From NCBI GenBank assembly GCA_963709665.1, contig CAVPWU010000002.1, forward strand, positions 806,001 through 870,000: a stretch of 64,000 nt of DNA. Reading direction: 5' to 3'. Source of the stretch: DASZIT01 sp963709665 (GTDB taxonomy: Bacteria; Actinomycetota; Acidimicrobiia; Acidimicrobiales; RAAP-2). Below the pieces are notes generated by a model. The model was not told the origin of the DNA and did no database searches. It worked only from the letters and a program-made list of their open reading frames with translations. This document shows positions 32,940-41,724 of this stretch, piece after piece. The stretch's first letter is position 1; each line of letters opens with the position of its first letter. Both the position numbers and the translations under genes were made by a program.

Positions 32940-33675
32940 GTGCCGCCGGGGCCTTCCGCCGCAGCCGGCCCACCAGCCGCTGGACTCCCCACCAGGTGAC
33001 CAGGCCGAAGGCCTCGACCACGATGAAGGTCGACATCTTGGACTCCCCCTCCACCCGGTCGACGAAGCTGATCGGCACCTCGACGACGGTCGCCCCGGCC
33101 CGCTTGGCCTGGTAGGTCATCTCGATCTGGAACCCGTACCCGTCGGCCCGGATCCGGTCGAGGGCGATCCGGCGGAGCACCGAGGTGGCGTAGGCCCGGA
33201 ACCCGGAGGTGGAGTCACGCACCCCGAGACCCAGCAGGGTCTCGGCATAGACGTTGCCGCTGCGGGAGATCAACCGTCGGTGCCACGCCCAGTTGGGGAT
33301 GGTGCCGCCCGGCACGTACCGGGAGCCAACCACCAGCTCCACCCCGTCCTCCAGAGGGGCCACCAGGTCGGGCAGCGCCTCGGGGTCGTGGGAGAGGTCG
33401 GCGTCCATCTCGATGCAGGCGTCGTACTGGTGGTCGAGGCCCCACCGGAAGCCGGCCCGGTAGGCGGACCCCAGACCCGACTTGCCGCTGCGGCGGAGGA
33501 GCTCGATCTGCCCCAGCTCCTGACCCAGCGACTCGGCCAGGTCCGCCGTGCCGTCGGGGCTGCCGTCGTCCACCACCAGCACGTCGGCGTCGGGCAGCGA
33601 CTTGCGGATCATCCGGAGCACCCGATCGATGTTCTCGGACTCGTTGTAGGTGGGCAGGACGACCAGGACGCGCAC
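32932..33675 (-). CDS. polyprenol-phosphate mannosyltransferase-like GT2 (DPM1/Ppm1 catalytic type)
   Basis: The 247-residue family 2 glycosyltransferase starts LVVLPTYNESENIDRVLRMI and has VVDDGSPDGTAD, EMDADLSHDPE (the DxD-like metal site) and GSRYVPGGTIPNW. The DPM1-like segment DSTSGFRAY follows. It likely transfers mannose (or glucose) from a nucleotide sugar to polyprenyl phosphate for envelope glycans or protein mannosylation. No membrane or Lnt domain is fused. The GTG at 33675 is preceded by TAAGCT, making it first gene of the operon with the two-component system. Confidence 0.9.
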   Translation of the reverse strand: MRVLVVLPTYNESENIDRVLRMIRKSLPDADVLVVDDGSPDGTADLAESLGQELGQIELLRRSGKSGLGSAYRAGFRWGLDHQYDACIEMDADLSHDPEALPDLVAPLEDGVELVVGSRYVPGGTIPNWAWHRRLISRSGNVYAETLLGLGVRDSTSGFRAYATSVLRRIALDRIRADGYGFQIEMTYQAKRAGATVVEVPISFVDRVEGESKMSTFIVVEAFGLVTWWGVQRLVGRLRRKAPAAHG

Positions 33676-33680
33676 GGGGC

Positions 33681-33686
33681 AGCTTA
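33681..33686 (-). promoter_or_regulatory. -10 hexamer (TAAGCT) of the glycosyltransferase operon
   Basis: Minus-strand TAAGCT lies 5 bases before the GTG at 33675, within the last bases of the upstream AI-2E/PerM gene. It gives the four-gene operon its own promoter. Confidence 0.45.
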
Positions 33687-35060
33687 CGGGACCGACTCCC
33701 GCCGCCCGTGTTCAGGGTCGTCCTCGGGGGGGCCGGTCCGTTCCCCCTGGTCAGCGCCGGTTCGATCCCCGATCCCCCCGGCGGGCGGGGCGTCGGTCGT
33801 CCCCTGGCCGGCTCCGCCTCCGGCCTCCAGGGTCTCCGCCCCCTCGACCCCGAAGGCACTGGCGGCCCCGAACGCCGCCCCGGCCGCCACCTCCTGCCCC
33901 TCGGTGCGGGTGGCCCGGGTGTGGGCCCAGACCTCCCGGGAGATGACCTGGATGGCCCCACCCACCGGGATGGCCACCAGGGCTCCGGCCAGCGCCCCCA
34001 GCCCGGAGCCGAAGACCCCGCCCAGGTTGGCGCCCACCAGCACCGCCAGCAGCACCCACAGCGGGTTCATCTGCACCGTCCTGGCCATCACCACCGGGTA
34101 GAGGAAGTGGTTCTCGATCAGCTGGAACCCGATGAACACCGCCAGGGTCACGACGAAGGCGGTCGGTGAGTGGAGCAGGGCTACCGCCACGGCGGGGATG
34201 GCGGCGATCAGGCCTCCGACCAGGGGGATCATGGCCACCAGCGCCACCCACAAGCCGATCAGCAGAGCGAAGGGCACCCCGAGGACGGCCAGGGTGACGA
34301 AGATGACCAGACCAAAGAGGAGCCCCAGCCCCACCGTGCCCAGCACGTAGGCGGTCACCGAGCGGGACACCCGGTGGGAGACCTCCTCCACGGTGGTCCG
34401 GAGGTGGGTGGGGAGCGCCCCCAGGGCCACCTTCCGGAGCCGGGGCGCCTCCAGCAGCATGAAGAGGGAGAGGAAGGCGATGGTGAGCAGCGCCAGGATG
34501 GTGGAGAACACCGCCTTGGTGAGGTTGGCCCCGACGCTGAGGGCCGGCTTGCCCAGGCTGTGGGCGGCCTTCTGCCACTTGGGGGCGTTGCGCTGCACCC
34601 ACGACAGCAGGTGGAGCCGCTGGAGGGTCCGGGCCAGCTGCCCGTGCCCCTTCTCCACCTGGGTGACCATGTGGGGCAGCTCGCCGGCGAAGTGGGAGAG
34701 GGCGTCGACCAGCGGGTAGCCGAACAGCCCGAGCAGGCTGCCGAAGAGCACCACCGCCACCAGGAAGACCACCCCGATGGCCGCCCCCCGCCGGAACCGG
34801 TGGCGCTGCAGGAACACCACGGCCGGATTGAGCACCGCCGCCAGAAAGGCGGCGATCAGGATCCACAGGATGACCTCCCGGAGCCGCCCCACCAGCCGGT
34901 AGGCGACCCAGGTGAGCACCACCACGGCGTCGACGGTGAGGATGGTCCGGAGCGGGACCCCGCGGTCGGTGAAGGCCTGGAAGAAGCGGCTCCGCCGGGG
35001 TCCTTCGGCGATGGGGGCCCCCGTGGAGCCACCCGGCGTCGAGGGGGTGCCGTCGGTCAT
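33684..35060 (-). CDS. AI-2E family transporter (PerM-type)
   Basis: The 458-residue membrane protein has about eight helices in the PerM layout: an N-terminal pair, TM3, a long amphipathic region (about 120-190) and a C-terminal bundle with GGLIAAIPAVAVALL and QLIENHFLYPVVMARTVQMNPLWVLLAVLVGA. The last segment is the family's most conserved part. Members export or exchange small molecules; the substrate here is unknown. A disordered acidic/Gly tail of about 70 residues ends the protein. Its 3' end overlaps the next promoter. Confidence 0.9.
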   Translation of the reverse strand: MTDGTPSTPGGSTGAPIAEGPRRSRFFQAFTDRGVPLRTILTVDAVVVLTWVAYRLVGRLREVILWILIAAFLAAVLNPAVVFLQRHRFRRGAAIGVVFLVAVVLFGSLLGLFGYPLVDALSHFAGELPHMVTQVEKGHGQLARTLQRLHLLSWVQRNAPKWQKAAHSLGKPALSVGANLTKAVFSTILALLTIAFLSLFMLLEAPRLRKVALGALPTHLRTTVEEVSHRVSRSVTAYVLGTVGLGLLFGLVIFVTLAVLGVPFALLIGLWVALVAMIPLVGGLIAAIPAVAVALLHSPTAFVVTLAVFIGFQLIENHFLYPVVMARTVQMNPLWVLLAVLVGANLGGVFGSGLGALAGALVAIPVGGAIQVISREVWAHTRATRTEGQEVAAGAAFGAASAFGVEGAETLEAGGGAGQGTTDAPPAGGIGDRTGADQGERTGPPEDDPEHGRRESVP

Positions 35061-35189
35061 CCGACCAGCATGTCAGGTCGCACTACCGGCAGCGTGCCAA
35101 CATGAAGGGGATGGGCGTCGCCGCGCGATGAGGTCCCCGACCCGCAGCGGGGATCCGAGACGGCGGGTCCGGCGTCCGGCGCCGACCCG

Positions 35190-36604
35190 GTGCGCCCTCG
35201 GACCCGCTCCACCGTGCGCCGCCGCTGGTGGTACCGGGGCCCCTTCGTGCGCCGCGAGGTGCGGATCAGCGTCGGCCTGGTGCTGGGCTTCCTGTTCGTC
35301 TTCTACGTGGCGCTGCCCCTGCTGGCCAGCCACCGCTCCGATGTCAGCGCCCTCAGCCACATCCACGTCCAGTACCTGGTCCTCGGGGTGCTGCTGGAGA
35401 TCGGGGCGCTGGCCGCCTACACGCAGCTGACGCACGCCGTGCTCCCCGCCAACGGGCCCAAGCGGTTCCGGCTCTTCCGCATCAACATGTCCACCCTGGC
35501 CCTGAGCCACGTGTCACCGGGGGGACCGCCCCGGGGGCGGCCCTGGGCTTCCGCCTGCTGACCCAGTCGGGGGTGAGCGGGGCCGACACCGGCTTCGCCC
35601 TCGGCACCCAGGGCATCGGCTCCGCCGTAGTGCTCAACGGGCTGTTCTGGCTGGCCCTGGTGGCCTTCCTGCTGGTCAACGGGTTCCACGCCCCCACCAG
35701 CCACCACGGAGGCTCGACGGCGTCCACCTCGGTGCTGGTGTACGTGGCCGCCGCCATCGGGGTGGTCCTGATGGCCGCCTTCGGTGCCCTGTTCTACCTG
35801 CTGACCCGGGGCCAGAAGCGGGCCGAGGTCCTGGCCCACCGGGTGGCCGTGCGGCTCCGCCTCCCCAACCCCGACCGGCAGGTGGCCCTGGTGCGCCGGA
35901 TGGCCGAGCGGTTCGCCGTCCTCCTGGACGACCGCCCCCTCCTCTACCGCGCCATCGGCTGGGCCACCGCCAACTGGGTCCTCGACGCCGCCTCGCTGTG
36001 GGTGTTCGTGGCCGCCTTCAGCCACTTCATCTCGCCGGTGGACCTCCTGGTGGCCTACGGCCTGGCCAACATCCTGGCGGCCATCCCCATCACCCCGGGC
36101 GGGCTGGGGGTGGTGGAGTTCGTCCTGGTCTCGATGATCACCGGGTTCGGTCCCACCGCCCCCCAGGCCCTCTCCGCCGTGCTGGCCTACCGGGCGGTGA
36201 ACTTCTGGCTGCCCATCCCGTTCGGGGGCCTGGCCTACGCCTCCCTGGAGTTCGAGCGGGGCACCCTCTACCGCCGGCTCTCGCTCTTCTTCCTCCACCG
36301 CTACCAACGGCGGCGGGAGGCGGCCGAGGACCGGCTCCGGGGTGCGGATCCGACCGCCCCGACGGCCGGGACCGGCGCCGTGGCGGGGGAGGTCGCCGAC
36401 GGGGAGGTCGCCGGCGGGGAGATGGGCACCCGGGGAGTTCCCACCGGGGAGGGGGCCGACAGCGCCGCCGACGTCCCGGAGCCGGTCAGCCGGGCCGACG
36501 GAACAGCCGGCGCCACCAGCGATCCCGCCCGGGAGCCTCCGGGCCCGTCCCCCCGTCCGCCGAGACGCTCCCGGCTGTGGGCGCGGGCGTCGCCCTCGGC
36601 CTAG
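35190..36604 (+). pseudogene. UPF0104/YbhN-type (LPG synthase TM-domain) membrane protein, frameshifted
   Basis: Two frames make one protein. The first (35190-35525) holds a basic N-terminus, two helices and RINMSTLALSHVSPGG. The second (to 36604) continues A-L-G-F-R-L-L-T-Q-S-G-V-S-G with five or six more helices, including the conserved LANILAAIPITPGGLGVVEFVL block, then a low-complexity acidic tail. The break sits at a G6 run (35519-35524); one more G would restore the frame. UPF0104 proteins are polytopic flippase-like proteins related to the MprF membrane domain. The start is uncertain because the frame is open back to 35106. The tail overlaps ppk by 119 bases. Confidence 0.78.
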
Positions 36605-38828
36605 CCGCCGGCTTCCGGGTGCGGGTCCGGGTGGGGGCGACCGGGCCCTTCCCGTCGATCGACGCCGTGGCCTCCGGGCCCGGCGCAGCCGCCGGTCCGC
36701 CCGGGACCGGCCCACCGGTCGCCCGGGCCACGGCCAGCTCCCGCAGGTGGCCCTGGAGGCTGAAGCAGCCCGGCCGGTGGGCCAGCCGGGACCATCCGCC
36801 GTCCGGGGTCTGGACCCAGGTGTTGGCCTCGTCGCGGAGGGCGGCGTCGAGCACCTCGGCCAACCGGGCCACCACCGCCGGGTCCTCGACGGTCAGCATG
36901 GTCTCAATGCGGCGCTCCAGGCTCCGCTCCATCAGGTCCCCCGAGCCGATGCTGAGCACCCGTCGGCGACCGGCCACGCCCCCGAACGAGAAGATCCGGG
37001 AGTGTTCGAGGTACCGGCCCACCACCGAGCGGACCCGGATGTTCTCCGACAGCCCGGGCACCCCGGCCCGCACGCAGCACCGTGAGCGGATTACCAGGTC
37101 GATCTGGGCGCCGGCCCGGGAGGCGTCGTAGAGGGCGTCGATCATCTCCGGATCGGTGATCCCGTTGGTCTTGATGATGATCCGTCCCTGCGGGCCGGCC
37201 GCCGCCTCCTCGGCGATCAGGCCCAGCAGCCGGGTCCGCAGGGTCAGCGGGGCGACCGCCAGACGCCGGAACTCCGAGGGGGGGCTGGAGCCGGTGACGA
37301 AGTTGAAGATCTCGCCGAGGTCGGCCCCCACCTCGTCGTCGGCGGTGAGGATCCCGATGTCCTCGAAGGAGAGGGCCGTCCTCGAGTTGTAGTTGCCCGT
37401 CCCCAGGTGGCAGTACCGGCGGGTCCCCTCGCCCTCCCGGCGGACCACCAGCGACGCCTTGGTGTGGGTCTTCAGCCCCACCAGGCCGTAGACCACCTGC
37501 ACCCCGGCCTCCTCGAGCGCCCGGGCCCAGGCGATGTTGGCCTGCTCGTCGAAGCGGGCCTGGAGCTCCACCACCGCCACCACCTGCTTGCCGGCGAGGG
37601 ACGCCCGGATCAACGACGCCACGATGGGACTGTCGCCCGAGGTCCGGTAGAGGGTCTGCTTGATGGCCTGGACGTCGGGGTCGTCGGCGGCCTGGGCGAC
37701 GAAGGCCTCCACCGACGTGACGAACGAGTCGTACGGATGGTGGAGCACCACGTCGCCGGCGGCGATCACCGCGAAGAGGTCGACCGGGCCGGGCCCGGGA
37801 CCCTCCGGAGCGGCCCGGCCGGCCTCCCGTCCCCCGCTCAGCGCCGCCGGGGTGACCGGAGGCCAGGGGTCGGCGGCCAGGTCGGGCCGGTCGAGGGTGG
37901 CGATGGCCCACAGGCCGGCCAGGTCGATGGGGGTGTCGACCAGGAACACGTTCCCCTCCGGCACGTCCATCGCCGACACCAGCATCTCGAGCAGCTCGTG
38001 GGTGATGTCGGCGGTGGCCTCGAGGCGGACCGCCTGGCCGAACCGGCGACGCTTCAGCTCCAGCTCCACGGCGGCCAGCAGGTCGTCCGACTCGTCCTCC
38101 TGGACGGAGACGTCGGCGTTCCGGGTCACCCGGAAGGCGTACTGCTCGGCGATGGTCATGGAGGGGAAGAGGGTCTCGAGGTGGGCGGCGATCACCTGCT
38201 CCAGCGGCACGAACCGCTCCCCGTCGGGCATCACCACGAACCGAGGGAGCAGCGGAGGCACCTTGACCCGGGCGATCCGGTCCTCGGCGGTCTGGGGGTC
38301 GACCACCCGGACCACCAGGTTCAGCGACAGGTTGGAGATGTAGGGGAAGGGATGCCCGGGGTCGACGGCCAGGGGGGTGAGCACCGGGAAGATCTGCCGG
38401 TTGAACACGTCGACCAGGTGGGCCCGGTCGTCGTCGTCGAGGGTGTGCCAGTCCGACAGCGCCATGCCCCGCTCGGCCAGGGCCGGCACGATGTCGTCGA
38501 CGAACAGGCGGCTCTGGCGGCCCACCAGCTGGGTGACCCGTGCGGTGATGGCCTCGAGCTGCTCCCGGGGGCGCAGGCCGTCCGGGGACCGGGTCCGGAG
38601 GTCGGCGGCCACCTGGTCCTCCAGTCCGGCCACCCGCACCTGGAAGAACTCGTCGACCCCCTCGGCGAACACGGCCAGGAACTTGACCCGCTCGAGGAGC
38701 GGCTGGTCGGGATCGGCGGCCAGGTCGAGCAGCCGGTCACCGAAGTCGAGCCAGGAGAGCTCCCGGTTGATGAACCGCCCCTCCAGGAGGGAGGTGGCCG
38801 TCGACTCCCTCACCGCTCGGTTCTCCAT
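36486..38828 (-). CDS. ppk1: polyphosphate kinase 1
   Basis: PPK1 reversibly polymerises ATP gamma-phosphate into polyphosphate at the membrane. The 780-residue protein has the N domain (RFINRELSWLDFGDRLLDLA), the H domain, and the two catalytic C domains. GLKTHTKASLVVRR holds the phospho-His, and YCHLGTGNYNSRTALSFED and SRCCVRAGVPGLSENIRV are also intact. A short G/P/R insert near residue 330 and a Pro/Arg-rich tail of about 90 residues are extra. The ATG at 38828 follows TAAATT. Its last 40 codons overlap the convergent UPF0104 gene. Confidence 0.95.
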   Translation of the reverse strand: MENRAVRESTATSLLEGRFINRELSWLDFGDRLLDLAADPDQPLLERVKFLAVFAEGVDEFFQVRVAGLEDQVAADLRTRSPDGLRPREQLEAITARVTQLVGRQSRLFVDDIVPALAERGMALSDWHTLDDDDRAHLVDVFNRQIFPVLTPLAVDPGHPFPYISNLSLNLVVRVVDPQTAEDRIARVKVPPLLPRFVVMPDGERFVPLEQVIAAHLETLFPSMTIAEQYAFRVTRNADVSVQEDESDDLLAAVELELKRRRFGQAVRLEATADITHELLEMLVSAMDVPEGNVFLVDTPIDLAGLWAIATLDRPDLAADPWPPVTPAALSGGREAGRAAPEGPGPGPVDLFAVIAAGDVVLHHPYDSFVTSVEAFVAQAADDPDVQAIKQTLYRTSGDSPIVASLIRASLAGKQVVAVVELQARFDEQANIAWARALEEAGVQVVYGLVGLKTHTKASLVVRREGEGTRRYCHLGTGNYNSRTALSFEDIGILTADDEVGADLGEIFNFVTGSSPPSEFRRLAVAPLTLRTRLLGLIAEEAAAGPQGRIIIKTNGITDPEMIDALYDASRAGAQIDLVIRSRCCVRAGVPGLSENIRVRSVVGRYLEHSRIFSFGGVAGRRRVLSIGSGDLMERSLERRIETMLTVEDPAVVARLAEVLDAALRDEANTWVQTPDGGWSRLAHRPGCFSLQGHLRELAVARATGGPVPGGPAAAPGPEATASIDGKGPVAPTRTRTRKPAARPRATPAPTAGSVSADGGTGPEAPGRDRWWRRLFRRPG

Positions 38829-38837
38829 GGAGTGGTC

Positions 38838-38843
38838 AATTTA
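38838..38843 (-). promoter_or_regulatory. -10 hexamer (TAAATT) of ppk1
   Basis: Minus-strand TAAATT ends 9 bases before the ATG at 38828. No PhoP-box-like direct repeat was noticed upstream. Confidence 0.5.
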
Positions 38844-38952
38844 CCGTCCGGCGCCGACGGGCGGCCCCCACACCCCCGGATGGCCCCCGGATGGCTCCCC
38901 GATGGCCCCCCGGCGTGCCCCCGGATGGCCCCAACCCGGTCCCGGGCACCGG

Positions 38953-38958
38953 TAGGAT
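38953..38958 (+). promoter_or_regulatory. -10 hexamer (TAGGAT) of the SEDS gene
   Basis: TAGGAT lies 6 bases before the GTG at 38965. It is divergent from the ppk1 promoter, about 110 bases away. Confidence 0.5.
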
Positions 38959-38964
38959 CGCCGC

Positions 38965-40392
38965 GTGCCGGTCATGACCCTGCGGACGCCCGCGTCCATG
39001 CGCCGCAACCACGGGGTCAAGGGTCGCCGTCGGACAGAGATGGGCCTGCTGTTCCTGGCGGCGCTGATCATCGTCGCCGCCTACACCCTGATGGTGCTGG
39101 GGAACACCCAGGCGCTGCCGACCGACGCCATCCCGCTGCTGGTGGTGATGTTCCTCCTGGTGGTGGTGGCCCACATCGCCAACCGGGTGCTGGCTCCCGA
39201 CGCCACCCCGGTGATCCTGCCGATCGCCTTCCTGTTGAACGGGATCGGCTACATGATGATCGTCCGCATCGACCTCGCCCTCAACCAGAGCTTCGCCCCC
39301 CTCCAGCTGGCCTGGACCACCGGCGGGGTGGCCGCCTACGTCCTGACCCTCTTCGTGGTCCGCCGGTCGCGCGACCTCGACCGCTACCGGTACCTGCTGC
39401 TGGTCGGGGGGGTGATCCTGCTGCTGCTCCCCCTGGTCCCCGGCATCGGCCTGAACCTCAACGGCGCCCGCCTCTGGGTCCATGTCGGCTCGGTCCAGTT
39501 CCAGCCGGTGGAGGTGGCCAAGCTGATGCTCTGCGTCTTCTTCGCCTCCTACTTCGCCGAGAAGCGCGAGATCCTGACCATCCCCACCGCCCGCTTCGGG
39601 AACCGCCTGATCCTCGACCCCCGGCCGCTGGTCCCCATCACCCTGGCCTGGTTCTTCGCCATCGCGGTGATGAGCCTGGAGCACGACATCGGGTTCTCCG
39701 CCCTGCTGTTCACCCTCTTCATCGGCATGCTGTGGGTGACCACCGGACGGTTCGGCTACCTGCTGCTGGGGATCGTCCTCTTCGGGGCGGGGGCCTACTT
39801 CTCGAGCCGGTACTTCGCCCAGACCCACGTCCGGGTGGAGACCTGGCTCGACCCCTGGAGGTACGCCACCGGGAACGGCCGCCAACTGGTCCAGGCCTGG
39901 TACTCGCTGGGCAACGGCGGGATCGGGGGCACCGGGCTGGGTCTCGGCCAGGGCGCCTACGAGATCACCTACTCCAACGCCGACTTCATCTTCGCGGTGA
40001 TCGGCGAGGAGATGGGGCTGCTGGGCTCGACCATGGTCATCGTGGCCTTCCTCCTGCTGGTGGGCGCCGGCCTCCGCATCGCCCAGTCCGCCAAGTCGGA
40101 GTTCGCCAAGCTCACCGCCACCGGCTTGACCCTCATCATCGGGTTCCAGGCCTTCTTCATCATCGGCGGCGTCATCCGGCTGCTGCCGCTGACCGGCATC
40201 ACCCTTCCCTTCGTCTCCTACGGAGGCTCGGCGCTGGTGGCCAACTACATCCTCATCGCCCTCCTCATGCGCATCTCCGACGAGGGCAACCAGGCGGTGG
40301 ACGCCGCCGAACAGGAGCAGTACGAGTCCGTCCAGGCCCGCCGCCGGGAGCTGGTGGCCGGACCCGGCGCCCCACCCCCGGTCCGTCGCTGA
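38965..40392 (+). CDS. FtsW/RodA/SpoVE-family SEDS glycosyltransferase
   Basis: SEDS proteins polymerise lipid II into glycan strands with a partner class B PBP. The 475-residue protein has about 12 helices. It contains LLNGIGYMMIVRID, the long extracellular loop with WLDPWRYATGNGRQLVQAWYSLGNGG, and the catalytic/PBP-contact end PLTGITLPFVSYGGSALVANY. The layout resembles mycobacterial RodA (Rv0017c). No PBP gene follows, unlike the usual rodA-pbpA pair. A second SEDS gene (rodA) is at 42402, so the roles are probably split. The C-terminal tail is cytoplasmic and charged. Confidence 0.92.
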   Translation: MPVMTLRTPASMRRNHGVKGRRRTEMGLLFLAALIIVAAYTLMVLGNTQALPTDAIPLLVVMFLLVVVAHIANRVLAPDATPVILPIAFLLNGIGYMMIVRIDLALNQSFAPLQLAWTTGGVAAYVLTLFVVRRSRDLDRYRYLLLVGGVILLLLPLVPGIGLNLNGARLWVHVGSVQFQPVEVAKLMLCVFFASYFAEKREILTIPTARFGNRLILDPRPLVPITLAWFFAIAVMSLEHDIGFSALLFTLFIGMLWVTTGRFGYLLLGIVLFGAGAYFSSRYFAQTHVRVETWLDPWRYATGNGRQLVQAWYSLGNGGIGGTGLGLGQGAYEITYSNADFIFAVIGEEMGLLGSTMVIVAFLLLVGAGLRIAQSAKSEFAKLTATGLTLIIGFQAFFIIGGVIRLLPLTGITLPFVSYGGSALVANYILIALLMRISDEGNQAVDAAEQEQYESVQARRRELVAGPGAPPPVRR

Positions 40393-40426
40393 CCCCGGAG
40401 CCACCGGTGGTGCGGGGTCGGCGGCG

Positions 40427-41605
40427 TCAGGGGTAGCCGGTGGCTCCCCGGCGGGAGGGTGGCAGCTGCCGGTTGTCCTCGATCCAGTGGGCCTGCTGCT
40501 CGGAGTTCCAGTCGTCGAACGGGACCTTCTTGGCGACCTCGTCGGTGTAGTCGTAGGCGCCCGCCCGGGAGCCCGAGGTCACCCACGACAGCCCCTGGGC
40601 GAACAGGGAGCTGGCCACGTAGTGGTCCCCCCGCTGGTTCTGGTAGCAGTGGGCCGCCTCGTGGATGAGCGTGCTGCTCGAGATGGTGGTCCCCTGGATG
40701 TTGATGGTGTTCCCGATGGTCCGCTTCGCCCCGGTGGCCAACAGGGAGTTCTCGTGGATCCGGATCAGGCTGGTGTCGAGGTGGGTCCCGTAGACGCCCT
40801 TCAGCAGATCGACCTCGGCCGCCGTCAGCTCCCGGGGGCCGGTCGAGGGTGCCCGCCGGACCACCGCCGGACCGGTGACGGCCGACGGTCGCCGTGCCGC
40901 CCGCTCCGCCCCCGCCGGCCGGGCGCTCCCCCGGACCCCTCCGGTCGCCGCCAGGGAGCCGGTCCGGGGGGTGGCGGCCGGGAGGACGACGGCCGTGGTG
41001 GGGACGGACCCGGCCGCCCGGCGGGCGTCCGTCTCGTCCGCCGAACGGGGGCTCCCGATCCGCAGGTCGCCCCCCGGCTCGGACCGACCCTGCTGCTGCA
41101 CCACGTGGGCCAGCTCGTGGGCCAGCAGACGACGGCCCGCCTCGGTCCCCGACTGGTAGCGCCCGGGTCCGAAGGCGATGTGACGGCCGACGGTGTAGGC
41201 GTCGGCACCGATCACCGCGGCGGAGGCGGCGGCCTGACGGTCGGTGTGGACCCGGACCGGCCGGAAGTCGGCACCGAACGCCCGCTCCATCACGGTCCGG
41301 GTCCCGGCGTCGAGCGGGGTGCCCGGGGAGCGCAGCACGTCGGCCACCTCGGAGGGTGCCCGGCGGGACCCGTCCGGGTCGTCGAGGTCACGGTCGCCGG
41401 TGTGCCCGGCCGACGCCGGCGCCGGCGGCGGGACCGGGACCTGGGACGGCCGCAACGGGCCCGTCGGTGCCTGCCCCGTGCGGCCCTGACCGCCCGGCTC
41501 GGCGGCCGACGCTCCGGCCCCACCGGGACCGGCGGTGGGGGGCCGTACGGTCCTCCGGGCGTCCAGGTCCGACGCCTCGGGCTCGGCCATGGCGTGGGCG
41601 GCCAT
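40427..41605 (-). CDS. DUF4157 protein with two HExxH metallopeptidase-like motifs
   Basis: This 392-residue, signal-less protein has a Pro/Gly-rich head, then a DUF4157 domain (about 85-172). DUF4157 landmarks are MERAFGADFRPVRVHTD, a GRHIAFGPGRY segment and RRLLAHELAHVVQQ, with H-E-L-A-H at 163-167. A disordered linker leads to a second module (about 255-385) with STLIHEAAHCYQNQRG (H-E-A-A-H at 315-319) and N-S-E-Q-Q-A-H-W-I-E-D. DUF4157 proteins are often found with contractile injection systems or toxins, but no such genes are nearby. ATG 41605 is supported by TACCCT 6 bases upstream. Function unknown. Confidence 0.82.
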   Translation of the reverse strand: MAAHAMAEPEASDLDARRTVRPPTAGPGGAGASAAEPGGQGRTGQAPTGPLRPSQVPVPPPAPASAGHTGDRDLDDPDGSRRAPSEVADVLRSPGTPLDAGTRTVMERAFGADFRPVRVHTDRQAAASAAVIGADAYTVGRHIAFGPGRYQSGTEAGRRLLAHELAHVVQQQGRSEPGGDLRIGSPRSADETDARRAAGSVPTTAVVLPAATPRTGSLAATGGVRGSARPAGAERAARRPSAVTGPAVVRRAPSTGPRELTAAEVDLLKGVYGTHLDTSLIRIHENSLLATGAKRTIGNTINIQGTTISSSTLIHEAAHCYQNQRGDHYVASSLFAQGLSWVTSGSRAGAYDYTDEVAKKVPFDDWNSEQQAHWIEDNRQLPPSRRGATGYP

Positions 41606-41611
41606 GGGACG

Positions 41612-41617
41612 AGGGTA
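41612..41617 (-). promoter_or_regulatory. -10 hexamer (TACCCT) of the DUF4157 gene
   Basis: Minus-strand TACCCT lies 6 bases before the ATG at 41605, between that gene and the 11-bp repeat array. Confidence 0.45.
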
Positions 41618-41669
41618 CCAAGTCCACCGGCCTCCCCACCGGCTTCCGCACCGGCCTCCCCACCGGGCT

Positions 41670-41713
41670 CCGCACCGGGTCCGCACCGGGTCCGCACCGG
41701 GTCCGCACCGGGT
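41670..41713. repeat. four perfect 11-bp tandem repeats
   Basis: ccgcaccgggt occurs four times without change, with degenerate copies extending left to about 41631. The array fills most of the 119-base gap between the DUF4157 and bifunctional-nuclease genes. Confidence 0.85.
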
Positions 41714-41724
41714 CCGGGGCTCCC

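Noticed and set aside
35102..35131. Nine-codon upstream ORF before the UPF0104 gene
   Set aside because: It ends ATGA-overlapping another ATG, but that second frame encodes nothing recognisable and no conservation can be shown; chance is likely.
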